From assembly GCA_028281825.1 (NCBI GenBank), contig JANQJC010000016.1, forward strand, positions 18,373 to 82,372: DNA of 64,000 nt, written 5' to 3'. Of the stretch, positions 53,064 to 62,622 are shown in pieces (position 1 is the stretch's first letter; every line of letters starts with the position of its first letter). Made by a program: the position numbers and the translations under genes. The notes under the pieces were generated by a model. That model saw only the letters and a program-made list of their open reading frames with translations. It was not told the origin of the DNA and ran no database searches. The stretch is from Flavobacteriales bacterium. Its GTDB lineage: Bacteria; Bacteroidota; Bacteroidia; JANQJC01.

Positions 53064-53143
53064 ATGTCATTTTGACCCGAGTGCTTTCGAGAGAAGATAG
53101 ACATTATAACTCTCCTCTTTAAGAGGTGATGTCGCAGGGCGAC
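53064..53143. repeat. Dispersed intergenic REP-like element with twin hairpins
   Basis: The stretch begins TGTCATTTTGACCCGAGTGC, closely similar to the GTCATTTCGACCGA-type repeats common between genes of Bacteroidota. It is followed by two perfect hairpins, CCTCTTTAAGAGG (53114-53126) and GTCGC-AGG-GCGAC (53131-53143), then CTGGGGTGTGT. It fills the gap between pyk and the next gene. Confidence 0.55.
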
Positions 53144-53219
53144 TGGGGTGTGTTTTTGTTTGTGGGCGAAGACCGGCGAACCCGGATAGTACCTATTTTC
53201 TTCTTATCTTCACATAACT

Positions 53220-53990
53220 ATGAGGTGCCTTTTTTTACCGCTGTTGTTCATCACACTTTCAGCATGTGCTCAAAACCCATTTTTCGCAAGTGATACCGTT
53301 TACTATGGTCAGGTATATGCCGTCAGAAATGGCGAAAAGCATCCTATGTTGGCTCAAATAGAGGTGATTGGCGCTGATGGTAATGTCTTTGATATCAGTA
53401 CTGATTGGGGTGGTAATTATCATCTCGATAGTATAGAGATAAATCCGGTGACCAGCTATGTGCTTCGCTTTCGTGAATTACACCTTGGCCCAGAGATGTG
53501 GGAACCTGAAACTGTAAAGCTGCCTTATAGCTGTTCGGATTTAAGGTATCCCAAGAAGGTGGATGTAGAACTAAGGCTTAGGGATTTATCCTATATGAGT
53601 ATGTGGCACTGTAGGGTATTTATGGACGATAACTCAATGGAGATAGATACCAATAGCGCCAAAGAACTCCAGGTGTTGACTCGACATATAAAAAGAAAAA
53701 AAGGGTGGATAAAGGTTCAGGGTAAGGCACCTTATGATGTAGAGAACAGGGAAGAATTTGCGTTAAAACGTGCACAAATAGTAGCTAAGCATCTACAAAC
53801 TTTGGGTGTGAAGAGAGAGAGTATAAAAATTGAAGTAAATTTATTACCCCATAGGGTTATTTGGCAAGACGAAGCTTTTAAAATAGGCCAAGAACTAACC
53901 GAGGATTTTGTTTTAAGCTTAACGGATGAGAGAGAAAAAGAACTAGCAAAAAAATTAAATAGTCATGTTTTCGTTTGGTTTGATAATTAA
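53220..53990 (+). CDS. Lipoprotein with OmpA-like C-terminal domain (paralogue 1)
   Basis: 256 residues with lipobox FITLSACAQ (C15). Residues about 30-110 form a carboxypeptidase-regulatory-like beta domain (GQVYAVRNGEKHPMLAQIEVIG...GGNYHLDSI), and 125-215 a divergent OmpA-type domain (CRVFMDDNSMEIDTNSAKELQVL...FALKRAQIVAKHLQTLGV). The usual GHTD peptidoglycan-binding motif is replaced by GKAPYD, so binding of peptidoglycan is doubtful. Tandem with a paralogue 12 bases downstream. Confidence 0.8.
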   Translation: MRCLFLPLLFITLSACAQNPFFASDTVYYGQVYAVRNGEKHPMLAQIEVIGADGNVFDISTDWGGNYHLDSIEINPVTSYVLRFRELHLGPEMWEPETVKLPYSCSDLRYPKKVDVELRLRDLSYMSMWHCRVFMDDNSMEIDTNSAKELQVLTRHIKRKKGWIKVQGKAPYDVENREEFALKRAQIVAKHLQTLGVKRESIKIEVNLLPHRVIWQDEAFKIGQELTEDFVLSLTDEREKELAKKLNSHVFVWFDN

Positions 53991-54002
53991 TGGTGAGTGA
54001 GT

Positions 54003-54836
54003 ATGAGGATTTCCCTTAAAATATTGGCAGTACTACTATTCCCTGTTCTGGCAACCGATGCCCAAGAGTGGAAGTTCTTAGAAGATACGGTACTAAATGG
54101 CAAGGTATATGCGGAGAGGAATGGTAAAACATACCCTTTAAAAGCCAAAGTGCGGATAGTGGGTACAGACGGCTCTTCCAATGAGACGGTAACGGATGAG
54201 AATGGCAACTATCATTTTAGCAATGAGCAACTTTCACCTGGACATTCTTACGTTATAACCTACAGCCAGAAGGATTATTCCAATACTACTTTTTCATTCA
54301 TGAATAGAACGGATAAATTCACTTTTGTTGATTTTAAAGGTGAGTTACCTTTGGTAATAGATAAGAAAATAGAGCCTCGAGGGGCATGTATTTTGGGGAG
54401 TTTTTATATTTATTTTGAGGAGAATTCAAGTGAGTTGAATAGTGAATATGGGGAATATTTTGAGAGTTTTAGTGAGTATTTCATGAGGAGACAAGAAGAA
54501 TCAATTGAATACTCAGGTAAATCATCAGAAGAAATGATAGTGCAAATAGAAAGTCGGGCTCATAGCCTTGAAAGTGAGCCTTTTCAATTAGCTCAGGAAA
54601 GGGGAGAAGCGATAACTGATCTTTTGGTACAAAAAGGAATAGATAGGGATAAAATAGAGATTATAAATCTGGCTGATTCTGTTCCACATGTTATTGGGTG
54701 GAAGGACGAGGCATTTGAGCCAGGCGATAAACTGACCAAAGATTTCGTCTTAAAAATTACTGACCCAAAGGAGAAAGAAGTTGCCCGCAGCCTGAATAGC
54801 TATGCCATTATGTGGCTAGACTATAGAGGGGAATAA
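54003..54836 (+). CDS. Exported OmpA-like protein (paralogue 2)
   Basis: 277 residues, ATG at 54003 (a GTG two codons upstream is possible). Same architecture as its neighbour: GKVYAERNGKTYPLKAKVRIVG...ENGNYHFSN, then a weak OmpA-like domain (FYIYFEENSSELNSEYGEYF...FQLAQERGEAITDLLVQKGI) and the shared ending KEVARSLNSYAIMWLD. Here the signal peptide (ILAVLLFPVLATDAQ) has no lipobox cysteine, so this copy is soluble periplasmic or surface protein. It carries an extra acidic insertion (about 150-180). A product of tandem duplication. Confidence 0.78.
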   Translation: MRISLKILAVLLFPVLATDAQEWKFLEDTVLNGKVYAERNGKTYPLKAKVRIVGTDGSSNETVTDENGNYHFSNEQLSPGHSYVITYSQKDYSNTTFSFMNRTDKFTFVDFKGELPLVIDKKIEPRGACILGSFYIYFEENSSELNSEYGEYFESFSEYFMRRQEESIEYSGKSSEEMIVQIESRAHSLESEPFQLAQERGEAITDLLVQKGIDRDKIEIINLADSVPHVIGWKDEAFEPGDKLTKDFVLKITDPKEKEVARSLNSYAIMWLDYRGE

Positions 54837-54837
54837 A

Positions 54838-54863
54838 ACAGGTGTTTCACTTATAACACCTGT
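54838..54863 (+). terminator. Hairpin with trailing T-run after paralogue 2
   Basis: ACAGGTGTT (54838-54846) and AACACCTGT (54855-54863) pair perfectly. The run of seven T starts nine bases further on, so the terminator is somewhat atypical but is likely functional given its place just after the stop. Confidence 0.6.
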
Positions 54864-54934
54864 GCTTTAACTTTTTTTGGCTTACTCCTATACTTAGTTT
54901 TTCCTACATTTGCGCCTCATTAAACCTCTTAACA

Positions 54935-55981
54935 ATGGCAATCAATGTAAAACTTTTGGCGGAAATCTGCGAGGTAGCAGGCGCCCCTGGATATGAAGAA
55001 CGCATCAGGCAAGTGGTGCTTCGTGAAGTAAAATCACTTGTAGATGAAGTAAGCATTGATAACATGGGCAACGTGATTGCCTTAAAGAAAGGTAAAGAGC
55101 GCAAAAAAGTGATGATTGGTGCCCACATGGACGAAATCAGTTTTATTGTTACCCATGTGGATGAAAATGGTTTTGTACGTTTCCACACGCTGGGAGGTTT
55201 TGATGCCAAAACATTGACCAGCCAAAGGGTTATCATACATGGAAAAAAAGACGTAATCGGTGTAATGGGTTCAAAACCTATTCACGTGATGACGCCCGAG
55301 GAAAGAACCAAGTCACCAAAAACAACTGACTATTTCATTGACCTTGGGATGAGCAAGAAGGAGGTGGACAAAGTGGTAAGCGTTGGTGATGTAATTACCC
55401 GTGAAAGAAAGTTAATTGAGATGGGCGATTGTGTAAACTGCAAGTCTATCGACAACCGCGTTTCTGTTTTCATTCTTATAGAAACCCTAAGGCAATTGAA
55501 AAATGTGCCCTATGATGTATATGGTGTGTTTACCGTGCAAGAGGAAGTAGGCATCCGCGGTGCGGCGGTTGCTGCTTTGGATATTAACCCTGATTTTGGT
55601 TTTGGTTTAGATACTACCATTGCCTATGATGTACCTGGGGCACTTCCTCATGAGAAGATTACCGAATTGGGCAAAGGCACAGCCATTAAGATAATGGACT
55701 CATCAACTATCTGCGATTACCGCATGGTAGACTATATGAAGAAAACGGCCGACAAACATAAAATCAAATGGCAGCTAGAGGTATTAACTGGCGGTGGCAC
55801 CGATACAGCAGCAATTCAACGCAACTCGCCAGGTGGTGCTATTTCAGGGGCTGTTTCTATTCCTACTCGCCATATCCATCAGGTTATTGAGATGGCGAAC
55901 AAAAAGGATATCGAAGGAAGTATAAGCTTACTTAAACATTGCTTGCAGGATATCGACACCTACAAGTGGGACCACAAATAG
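54935..55981 (+). CDS. M42-family metalloaminopeptidase
   Basis: 348 residues, cytoplasmic. M42 co-catalytic di-metal residues are seen in GAHMDEISFIV, CKSIDNRVSVF, QEEVGIRGA (catalytic Glu pair) and GLDTTIAYD, with GGGTDTAAIQ and IPTRHIHQ near the end. Large self-assembling aminopeptidases that degrade peptides; often mislabelled as endoglucanases. A TACATTTG -7 box at 54905-54912 lies 22 bases before the ATG. Confidence 0.93.
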   Translation: MAINVKLLAEICEVAGAPGYEERIRQVVLREVKSLVDEVSIDNMGNVIALKKGKERKKVMIGAHMDEISFIVTHVDENGFVRFHTLGGFDAKTLTSQRVIIHGKKDVIGVMGSKPIHVMTPEERTKSPKTTDYFIDLGMSKKEVDKVVSVGDVITRERKLIEMGDCVNCKSIDNRVSVFILIETLRQLKNVPYDVYGVFTVQEEVGIRGAAVAALDINPDFGFGLDTTIAYDVPGALPHEKITELGKGTAIKIMDSSTICDYRMVDYMKKTADKHKIKWQLEVLTGGGTDTAAIQRNSPGGAISGAVSIPTRHIHQVIEMANKKDIEGSISLLKHCLQDIDTYKWDHK

Positions 55982-55990
55982 GTAATAAGT

Positions 55991-56953
55991 TTAACCTTTG
56001 TCCTGCATCACTAAAAAGGTGAGGTAGGCCGCATAAGCTATCCCAAAAACAACACCTTGCCACCTTTGTAGCATGTGCCTTCTTCCTACAAACAAAAAGA
56101 TGAACAGGACAAGGCTGGCAATAATATTAAGGATAATACTCACTTGTTCTCCACCATTGTAAGGCATAGGGCTGATGGTTGAAGAGATACCCAGTATCCA
56201 GAAGGTGTTAAAGATGTTGGAGCCTATCACATTACCAATTGCCAAATCGGTATTGCCTTTATACACAGCTACGGCCGAAGCAGCTAATTCAGGCAATGAG
56301 GTGCCAATGGCTACTATGGTTAAGCCTATAACTGCTTGACTCATTCCAAGTTGAGTGGCTATTTCTACGGCCCCATCTACAATCCATTTGCCACCCAGCA
56401 CCAACCCAACCAGCCCGATAATAATCAACCCAACCGATTTCCAAACAGGTAGATTCACCTCTGGTACATCAGCTTCTTCCTTGGTTCTTCTTGATATCCA
56501 TATGGCGTAGAGCATAAAAAAGGTAAAGCACATCAAGAAAATAATACCGTCCATTCTGCTAATGATGTTTGTATCACCTGAATCGAAAAGGCTATCATTG
56601 ATAATCGCCCCTAGCAATAGAGCTGCAAATAAGCTGATAGGTATCTCCATCCAAACGGTGTAACGATGCACTACAAGTGGTGCAATCACGGCGCAAATCC
56701 CTAGTATGAAAAACACATTGGCAATATTACTGCCTACCACATTACCAATGGCTATATCATTGTTTCCACTGATGGAGGCAATCACATTCACTGCCAACTC
56801 AGGGGCTGAAGTGCCAAATGAGACTACAGTCAAGCCTATTACCGCATTGGATATATTGAATTTCTTGGCAACCGAAGTAGACCCGTCCACAAGCCAATTA
56901 GCCCCATATATTAGGAGCACAAAGCCAATCACAAAAAGCACATATACCAACAT
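55991..56953 (-). CDS. Calcium/sodium antiporter (CaCA family, YrbG-like)
   Basis: 320 residues with ten membrane helices in two inverted halves. Both alpha repeats are intact: VVSFGTSAPELAVN with GNVVGSNIANVFFILG, and IVAIGTSLPELAAS with GNVIGSNIFNTFWILG. Exports calcium in exchange for sodium in the inner membrane. It starts 6 bases after the acyltransferase-like gene, so they share a transcript. Confidence 0.95.
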   Translation of the reverse strand: MLVYVLFVIGFVLLIYGANWLVDGSTSVAKKFNISNAVIGLTVVSFGTSAPELAVNVIASISGNNDIAIGNVVGSNIANVFFILGICAVIAPLVVHRYTVWMEIPISLFAALLLGAIINDSLFDSGDTNIISRMDGIIFLMCFTFFMLYAIWISRRTKEEADVPEVNLPVWKSVGLIIIGLVGLVLGGKWIVDGAVEIATQLGMSQAVIGLTIVAIGTSLPELAASAVAVYKGNTDLAIGNVIGSNIFNTFWILGISSTISPMPYNGGEQVSIILNIIASLVLFIFLFVGRRHMLQRWQGVVFGIAYAAYLTFLVMQDKG

Positions 56954-56959
56954 ATCAAT

Positions 56960-57817
56960 TCAATCTTTAGCATATTTCCAACGGTTGTGGGTCCAAAGGT
57001 AGTTTTCGGGTTGTCGCCTGATGCACCCTTCTAAAAAGCGCACATATGCTTCCGTTATTTCCCCTGGCTTGGTGTCCCTTGGGTTTTCAAAAGCCAAATG
57101 TAATCTATTAGTGTATTTACCCCGCCCTGTCTTTATTATTTCTATAAACACTACTGCATCTCCTTTCATTCGTGCAATTCTTTCAATCCCTTGTTGAAAG
57201 GGTATAGTCTTTCCAAAAAAGTTAACCCAGGGGCACTTTTCCTTATTAGTCGGGTTTTGGTCACCCACCAAAACAGTAGCTGTCAAGTCGTTTTTGTATT
57301 TGAAAAAAGTAGCTTTGATTTCTTCGGGCAGCATCATTACCGCATTATGCTTAGAGCGTATTTCAGTCAATATCTTCTCTATAGCCTTATCTTGCAGTGT
57401 CATATACACACACAAAGTTTTATAAGGAGTTTCGGCGCTTAAAGTCCATAAAGCCCATTCCCAATTGAATTGGTGACTATTGGCAATAATTACATTTTTG
57501 CCTTTTTGGTGCAATTGCTTCAGCAACTCCACATCGCCAGTAAATCTTTTTCCGGTTGTATCGTGGTTCATCCCCATCATCTTGATGGTTTCCAGCACCA
57601 TGTCACAAAAGTTTTTGTAAAACGCTTTGGCTATCTTTTGTCTTTCTTTTTCGCTCCTTTCAGGAAAAGCTATCTTAAGGTTTTTGGCAACGGTTTTTCT
57701 TCGGTATCCAAAAACGCGATATATGAGGAAAAACAAGAAGTCACTCTTGAGGTACAAGATTGGGAAGGGCAAAAGAGCAATGGCTCCAAATAAAATTTTA
57801 AAAAGGTAATACCTCAT
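56960..57817 (-). CDS. LpxL/HtrB-type lysophospholipid (lipid A) acyltransferase
   Basis: 285 residues, one N-terminal membrane helix. The acyltransferase HxxxxE motif is SHQFNWEWALW, followed by VLVGDQNPTNKEKCPWVNFFGK as in lipid A late acyltransferases. Adds a secondary acyl chain to lipid A in E. coli; in Bacteroidota related proteins also serve ornithine or other aminolipids, so the exact acceptor is open. Confidence 0.88.
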   Translation of the reverse strand: MRYYLFKILFGAIALLPFPILYLKSDFLFFLIYRVFGYRRKTVAKNLKIAFPERSEKERQKIAKAFYKNFCDMVLETIKMMGMNHDTTGKRFTGDVELLKQLHQKGKNVIIANSHQFNWEWALWTLSAETPYKTLCVYMTLQDKAIEKILTEIRSKHNAVMMLPEEIKATFFKYKNDLTATVLVGDQNPTNKEKCPWVNFFGKTIPFQQGIERIARMKGDAVVFIEIIKTGRGKYTNRLHLAFENPRDTKPGEITEAYVRFLEGCIRRQPENYLWTHNRWKYAKD

Positions 57818-57845
57818 TGTGCGGCCAAAGGTAATTACTTAATGC

Positions 57846-60800
57846 CTATCTGTTTAAAACCAGTTTACGGCTTATCACATCTGTTTCGGTAATAATATTA
57901 ACGATATAAACCCCGTCACTTTCTCCTGATAAGTCAATAGTCTGGATTTTATAATCAACCTGTAATAGCGATTGCTCAAAAACTTTTTGTCCGGTGAGGT
58001 TATACATTTCCACTCTTACATCTTGTTTGTTGACTAAAGCCAGGTCAATGCTGAAACTACCTGAGCTGGGGTTGGGATAAATATTTACTTCTTGGGTTGG
58101 CTCGTAGTCTTCTACCGACAGCCCAAAGTTGGTGGTAAAGTAATAAGACAATCCAGTGCCAAAGTCTCCTCTGTATGAACCTTGATTACCAGTAATGGTC
58201 CATTTGCTATCAAAATTCTCTAATATGGCAGGTGTTTCAGCCCCTCTAAAGCGAACATATCCATTACCATCATTGTTGGCCCACCAACTCATACCATCAT
58301 CACCTAAATCTTCTACTTCAAAGTGATAGCAGCCTGTGTAGGTAAGCTGAACGGTATCTCTATAAGTTGTATTGGATGTCATGTTATTGCGAGAGTAAAC
58401 CACGTTTCCATTTTCATCTTTCAACGTCCATGAAGTTTCTGCTGGTGCCAGGTTAGACCTTGTCCATATCACAAACCTATCAGGCATGATATTAGGAATT
58501 TCGAACGCACTTCTGTAATGGTTATTAGGTTCATAGGCATCATTGCCTCCATTGGGCTCTGAGATGTTCACTATAAATAAACCTTCTCCATCTATAATAC
58601 CAGACCAATCAGGTGTTGGCAAGCTCACTTGCTCGGCTTCAAGAAAATCAAGGTTACCACTCCATTGATAAGTGCTCATTGGACCACCTTCCAATCCATA
58701 TTCAATCTTTAAGCTGGTCAGTTTATTGCTACCAGTGTTCTTAATTACAATGATGGGGTCTTTACAGATGGGGTTGTAACGATAGTGCTCATCGTGAGTA
58801 GATGGCGCTATCACATCTTCAACTGCGGCATCCAAACTATGGTTAGGAGCTGTGTAAGCCACCAACTGGGTTTCTACTACGTAGTTGCCATATGGGTCTG
58901 GGTTGTCGTAATTATAGTCAATGGTCACCGAGTCGCCTGCTGTGACGTGCGGGGTCAATTCTACATCTTGTGTAGGTACTTTATCTCCAGGGCACCACCC
59001 AGCTCGGTCATATACCCAGGTGCCACCTTGTGGGTAAAGCGAATTGTCCGCACACTCTTGTAGTATATTCCAGCTGTATACGGTAGAACTTTCCACATCT
59101 ACCGAGTGTACCTTATCGCAGAATTCAGCACAGTTAGCTGCCGAGTTGCCAAAGCCATGGCCTGTAGTTCTTAATTTCAACCTAAAATTTTCCCCATTAG
59201 GGTCAATCAATATTTTTTTCGGTAGTACTGTCTGGTCAAAGGTGCTTAAGGCATAGTTGCCATTCCATACATTTTCAAAGCTCACTACGTCCCTCGGTGG
59301 CACCCCTTTGATAAAGATAAATTTCATGTCTAGAAACTCCTGCCAGTTGCCCGCTTTTAAGTGTACAGAGTCATGCAGCAAGGTTTTGTAATCTGAAACG
59401 TCATACACCCAGGTAAAGCCATCGTGCAGATTAAGCCCAATGCCATAAGGAGTGATAAAACGCCCTATTTCGTACCTGTCAATAATTTCATACGGCTCAC
59501 CATAATATGGCCACATATTCAGGAATAAGGTATCATCTGGCATTACCAGCATAGAGTCAATCACATTGCCGTTGCTATCATAAGTGTAGTTATTAGCATA
59601 AGTGGGCCAGCCCAAAATGGTATCAGTAGCAATCAACGGATTAAGTGAATCATTGTACACTACTATCTGTATCTGGGCATTCACTGTTGAGTCAACATAA
59701 GCCACAGAGTCAAGATGACTGGTAAAAGTGCCTTGCTCAAAAGTAACCAAGGGCCTTATCGCTGTTTCTGCCACATTTCTGAATAAATCACAACCATTAT
59801 CACCTATCCAGGCGGGTATGCCGCTCATGTATCCATTGTGTCCATTTCCACTGGCATCGTTTACCCAGGCACCCATGCCTTCATTAAATTGATAGTAAAA
59901 ATTGAGATTGGCGTAATTAGGATGCGAATTATCCAAATCCTTTTTCATCCATGCCGTAATAGTGGAATCGGGTAGGTCAACACTCCAAACAGAAAACTCA
60001 TCTATATATCCATCATAGTGGGTGCCGTTTCCATTACCTCGTGAGCCAATTTTAAATTGGGTGATGCCGCTCATATCCCTTTCAAAGCCTGAGCCAGAGT
60101 GCCACGGTTGCCCATTCAGGTAAATGTTCATTTCACCCGTTGCAACATTCTTGGTAAAAGCCCAATGGTTCCATTGCCCTTCATAGTCTGTTTCGGCAGC
60201 CTCTTTTTCTATCCTGTCATAGCTGTTGCTGCCACTATTACCCGCATCCCAGTAAACATGACCATTATTCCATGGTAGGTGAGAATTAATAACGCGGTAT
60301 CCATTGCTGTCAAGCCCTTCAAAAATATAGTCAGACTGCGGCTGAATACCAGGGTCGCCATATTGCCAAAACATCACGGTAATGAAACTGTCTATATTGG
60401 CAAAGGCTTGTGCTGGAACATCTACATAGTCAGGTCCATCAAAGTCGAGGAAATAATTGTTCCCAGCCGCAATTACCCCCATGCCTGCGCCAACGGTATC
60501 TGCCAGTACTGTGTGGTCATTACCTGGTGATACATTATTAAAGCACACTTCAATTACCACATTTGAAGCGCCATCCCAATTAAATGGGGTAGTGAAATTG
60601 AGCTTATGTTTTCCAGTATTTTGTATGGTAGTGTTGGCTTGGTAAACGATATCGAATCCCGTGGCTTCATAATTATCAGCCGTCAATGAGTCTATACCAC
60701 TATGCTTAATGCTTATGGTGAGGTCTCTCATTTCACTGCCTACATTATCAAATTCAAAAGCCAAACCTGTAATGTCTCCGGCGCTTAATCCAGCATTGGT

Positions 60801-61295
60801 CAATTCTGTGGCTGTCCACAAATATTGAGCCTTACCATCATTGTAGGCGGAATTAAAAGTTTCATGGGTTTCCGTTGCTCCCAGGCCCAGTACAAAAGAG
60901 TCTAAGGCTGTGGTGTCATCATACACTATAAAATAGTCGTAGTCTTGCCAGTAAGTATAGGATGGCGAAGTCATATACATGAAACTGTCAGGACTTTGGC
61001 CTGCAACCACAATACTTGGGGCGGCAAATAATGTAGAGTCCAATACACCAGTGTGGTCAAAGAGGTAAGTGTAGGTCAGGTAATCCCATTCGCCACAGGC
61101 GGGGCTTTGTGCTGGATTACACTTCAGCTTGTAATACATCAGTATTTTCTCATAGCGATTGGTATCTGACGGTAATTCAAACCAGGCATCCTGTGGTGAG
61201 CCGTAAGTAAAGGTTTGAACTTCAATGGTATCGCCATTTTGGGCCAATAAGTTTATAGAAGCCAAAACGGCTACAAGCAGTAGTAACTTTTTCAT
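57846..61295 (-). CDS. Large T9SS-secreted protein with PNGase F-like domains interrupted by a LamG-like domain
   Basis: 1149 residues. Signal peptide to LLAQ. N-terminal part resembles the first PNGase F domain: CNPAQSPACGEWD (C59, C67, D71, the last matching the catalytic D60 of PNGase F). A long insertion follows, with a LamG/concanavalin-like domain at about 280-495 (FLDFDGPDYVDVPA, WNHWAFTKN, YIDEFSVWSV). PNGase F homology resumes with YEIGRFITPY (608-617), then RTTGHGFG, NCAEFC (E724, matching E206) and DRAGWCPG (763-770). No equivalent of E118 is evident. Type A sorting domain at about 1070-1149 (IYPNPSSGSFSID...SRKLVLNR). Probably binds or deglycosylates glycoproteins outside the cell. 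Confidence 0.85.
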   Translation of the reverse strand: MKKLLLLVAVLASINLLAQNGDTIEVQTFTYGSPQDAWFELPSDTNRYEKILMYYKLKCNPAQSPACGEWDYLTYTYLFDHTGVLDSTLFAAPSIVVAGQSPDSFMYMTSPSYTYWQDYDYFIVYDDTTALDSFVLGLGATETHETFNSAYNDGKAQYLWTATELTNAGLSAGDITGLAFEFDNVGSEMRDLTISIKHSGIDSLTADNYEATGFDIVYQANTTIQNTGKHKLNFTTPFNWDGASNVVIEVCFNNVSPGNDHTVLADTVGAGMGVIAAGNNYFLDFDGPDYVDVPAQAFANIDSFITVMFWQYGDPGIQPQSDYIFEGLDSNGYRVINSHLPWNNGHVYWDAGNSGSNSYDRIEKEAAETDYEGQWNHWAFTKNVATGEMNIYLNGQPWHSGSGFERDMSGITQFKIGSRGNGNGTHYDGYIDEFSVWSVDLPDSTITAWMKKDLDNSHPNYANLNFYYQFNEGMGAWVNDASGNGHNGYMSGIPAWIGDNGCDLFRNVAETAIRPLVTFEQGTFTSHLDSVAYVDSTVNAQIQIVVYNDSLNPLIATDTILGWPTYANNYTYDSNGNVIDSMLVMPDDTLFLNMWPYYGEPYEIIDRYEIGRFITPYGIGLNLHDGFTWVYDVSDYKTLLHDSVHLKAGNWQEFLDMKFIFIKGVPPRDVVSFENVWNGNYALSTFDQTVLPKKILIDPNGENFRLKLRTTGHGFGNSAANCAEFCDKVHSVDVESSTVYSWNILQECADNSLYPQGGTWVYDRAGWCPGDKVPTQDVELTPHVTAGDSVTIDYNYDNPDPYGNYVVETQLVAYTAPNHSLDAAVEDVIAPSTHDEHYRYNPICKDPIIVIKNTGSNKLTSLKIEYGLEGGPMSTYQWSGNLDFLEAEQVSLPTPDWSGIIDGEGLFIVNISEPNGGNDAYEPNNHYRSAFEIPNIMPDRFVIWTRSNLAPAETSWTLKDENGNVVYSRNNMTSNTTYRDTVQLTYTGCYHFEVEDLGDDGMSWWANNDGNGYVRFRGAETPAILENFDSKWTITGNQGSYRGDFGTGLSYYFTTNFGLSVEDYEPTQEVNIYPNPSSGSFSIDLALVNKQDVRVEMYNLTGQKVFEQSLLQVDYKIQTIDLSGESDGVYIVNIITETDVISRKLVLNR

Positions 61296-61349
61296 TGAAA
61301 AGCAGGTTTGGTAAGCGTATCAGTGTAAAAATAGTAAAACCTGCTGGCT

Positions 61350-61934
61350 TTACTGCTGCCTCTCATAAAAATGCATCTCCTCGCAATACTCCCAGGAGGC
61401 TGGGGGCATGAAATGGCGAACGTCTTTTTTGTTTTTGATGGCCTGACGAATAAAAGTGGAAGATATTTCCATCCTGGGGGCCTCAAAATGTTGGATAGAA
61501 GGGTGTAAAGCCAGCTTACTATCCTCTTGCTCAAAACGGGAATAGAGATAAATAGAGAAGTGCTCTAATATCTGCTCATAGTTTTTCCACTTGTGAAAGG
61601 TGCCTAAGTTGTCACCACCCATAATCAGTATAAAATGGATGTTGGGACACTTCTCTCTTAAGTATGCCAGTGTATTGATAGTGTACGAAGGTTGAGGCAG
61701 GCCAAATTCTATATCACTGGCTTTCATCTTAAAATGGTCACCTATGGCAAGCCTCACCATCTCCAACCGATGATGGCCCTCAAGCAGGCTCTCTTTTTTC
61801 TTGAGTGGGTTGTGTGGGCTAACAACAAACCAAAGCTCATCCATAGGTGTGAACTCCAACATATAATTGGCAATAACCATATGCCCAATATGCACAGGAT
61901 TAAATGAACCAAAGAAAAGCCCTACGTTTTTCAT
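61350..61934 (-). CDS. nadD: Nicotinate-nucleotide adenylyltransferase
   Basis: 194 residues. Makes nicotinate adenine dinucleotide in NAD synthesis. Nucleotidyltransferase motifs GLFFGSFNPVHIGHMVIANY and SSTFIRQAIKNKKDV are complete. It starts one base after the gmk stop. Confidence 0.96.
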   Translation of the reverse strand: MKNVGLFFGSFNPVHIGHMVIANYMLEFTPMDELWFVVSPHNPLKKKESLLEGHHRLEMVRLAIGDHFKMKASDIEFGLPQPSYTINTLAYLREKCPNIHFILIMGGDNLGTFHKWKNYEQILEHFSIYLYSRFEQEDSKLALHPSIQHFEAPRMEISSTFIRQAIKNKKDVRHFMPPASWEYCEEMHFYERQQ

Positions 61935-61935
61935 C

Positions 61936-62508
61936 CTATTGTTCTAAAAACTCACTTACCAGTTTCTCCGCTTCCTTCAATGTATTCTTTAAATCATCGT
62001 TTACTAACACAACATCAAACTGGTCAGTATAAAGCATTTCATCCTTGACTTTTTCCAACCTCACTTTCAAGTCTTCTTCACTATCAGAGTCTCTGCTCCT
62101 CAATCTTTTTTCTAGCGTTTGTATGTCTGGTGGCTTTACGAAAACAGACAAGGCCTGTCCCCCATACATTTTTTTAATGTTAACTCCACCCACTACATCC
62201 ACATCAAAAGCTACATTATTGCCCTTGGCCCATATGCGCTCTACTTCACTTTTTAGTGTACCATAAAAGCGGCCTTCATATACTTCCTCATATTCCAAAA
62301 AGTCACCTTTCTCTACTCTTGACTGAAATTCTTCAACTGAAATAAAATAATAGTCCTTGCCATCCGTTTCACCTTCACGAGGGCTACGGGTGCAAGCTGA
62401 AATGGAAAGCTCAAACCTAAATCTCTCTACCGAGCGAAGGTGTTTTACGATTGTTGTTTTGCCAGCACCGGAGGGCGCTGAAAAAATGACCATTTTGCCT
62501 GTTGACAC
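61936..62508 (-). CDS. gmk: Guanylate kinase
   Basis: 190 residues from the GTG giving (V)STGKMVIFSAPSGAGKTT; an ATG five codons further in (62493) is nearly as good, while the longer frame from 62547 has no family support. P-loop APSGAGKTT, then SISACTRSPREGETDGKDYYF and the GMP-binding region. Converts GMP to GDP. Leads the gmk-nadD unit. Confidence 0.94.
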   Translation of the reverse strand: MSTGKMVIFSAPSGAGKTTIVKHLRSVERFRFELSISACTRSPREGETDGKDYYFISVEEFQSRVEKGDFLEYEEVYEGRFYGTLKSEVERIWAKGNNVAFDVDVVGGVNIKKMYGGQALSVFVKPPDIQTLEKRLRSRDSDSEEDLKVRLEKVKDEMLYTDQFDVVLVNDDLKNTLKEAEKLVSEFLEQ

Positions 62509-62622
62509 GTATAATAGTTTGGTGGGTAAAGGTAATAAACACAACACATATTAATTGGCAAGCTCTATTGTGGTGAATTCCATATCTTTAGAACCAGCAA
62601 TGAATTTAGAAACGAGATAAAA

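Noticed and set aside
61292..61534. 80-residue minus-strand open frame overlapping nadD
   Set aside because: It is a different frame inside nadD with no start context or domain.
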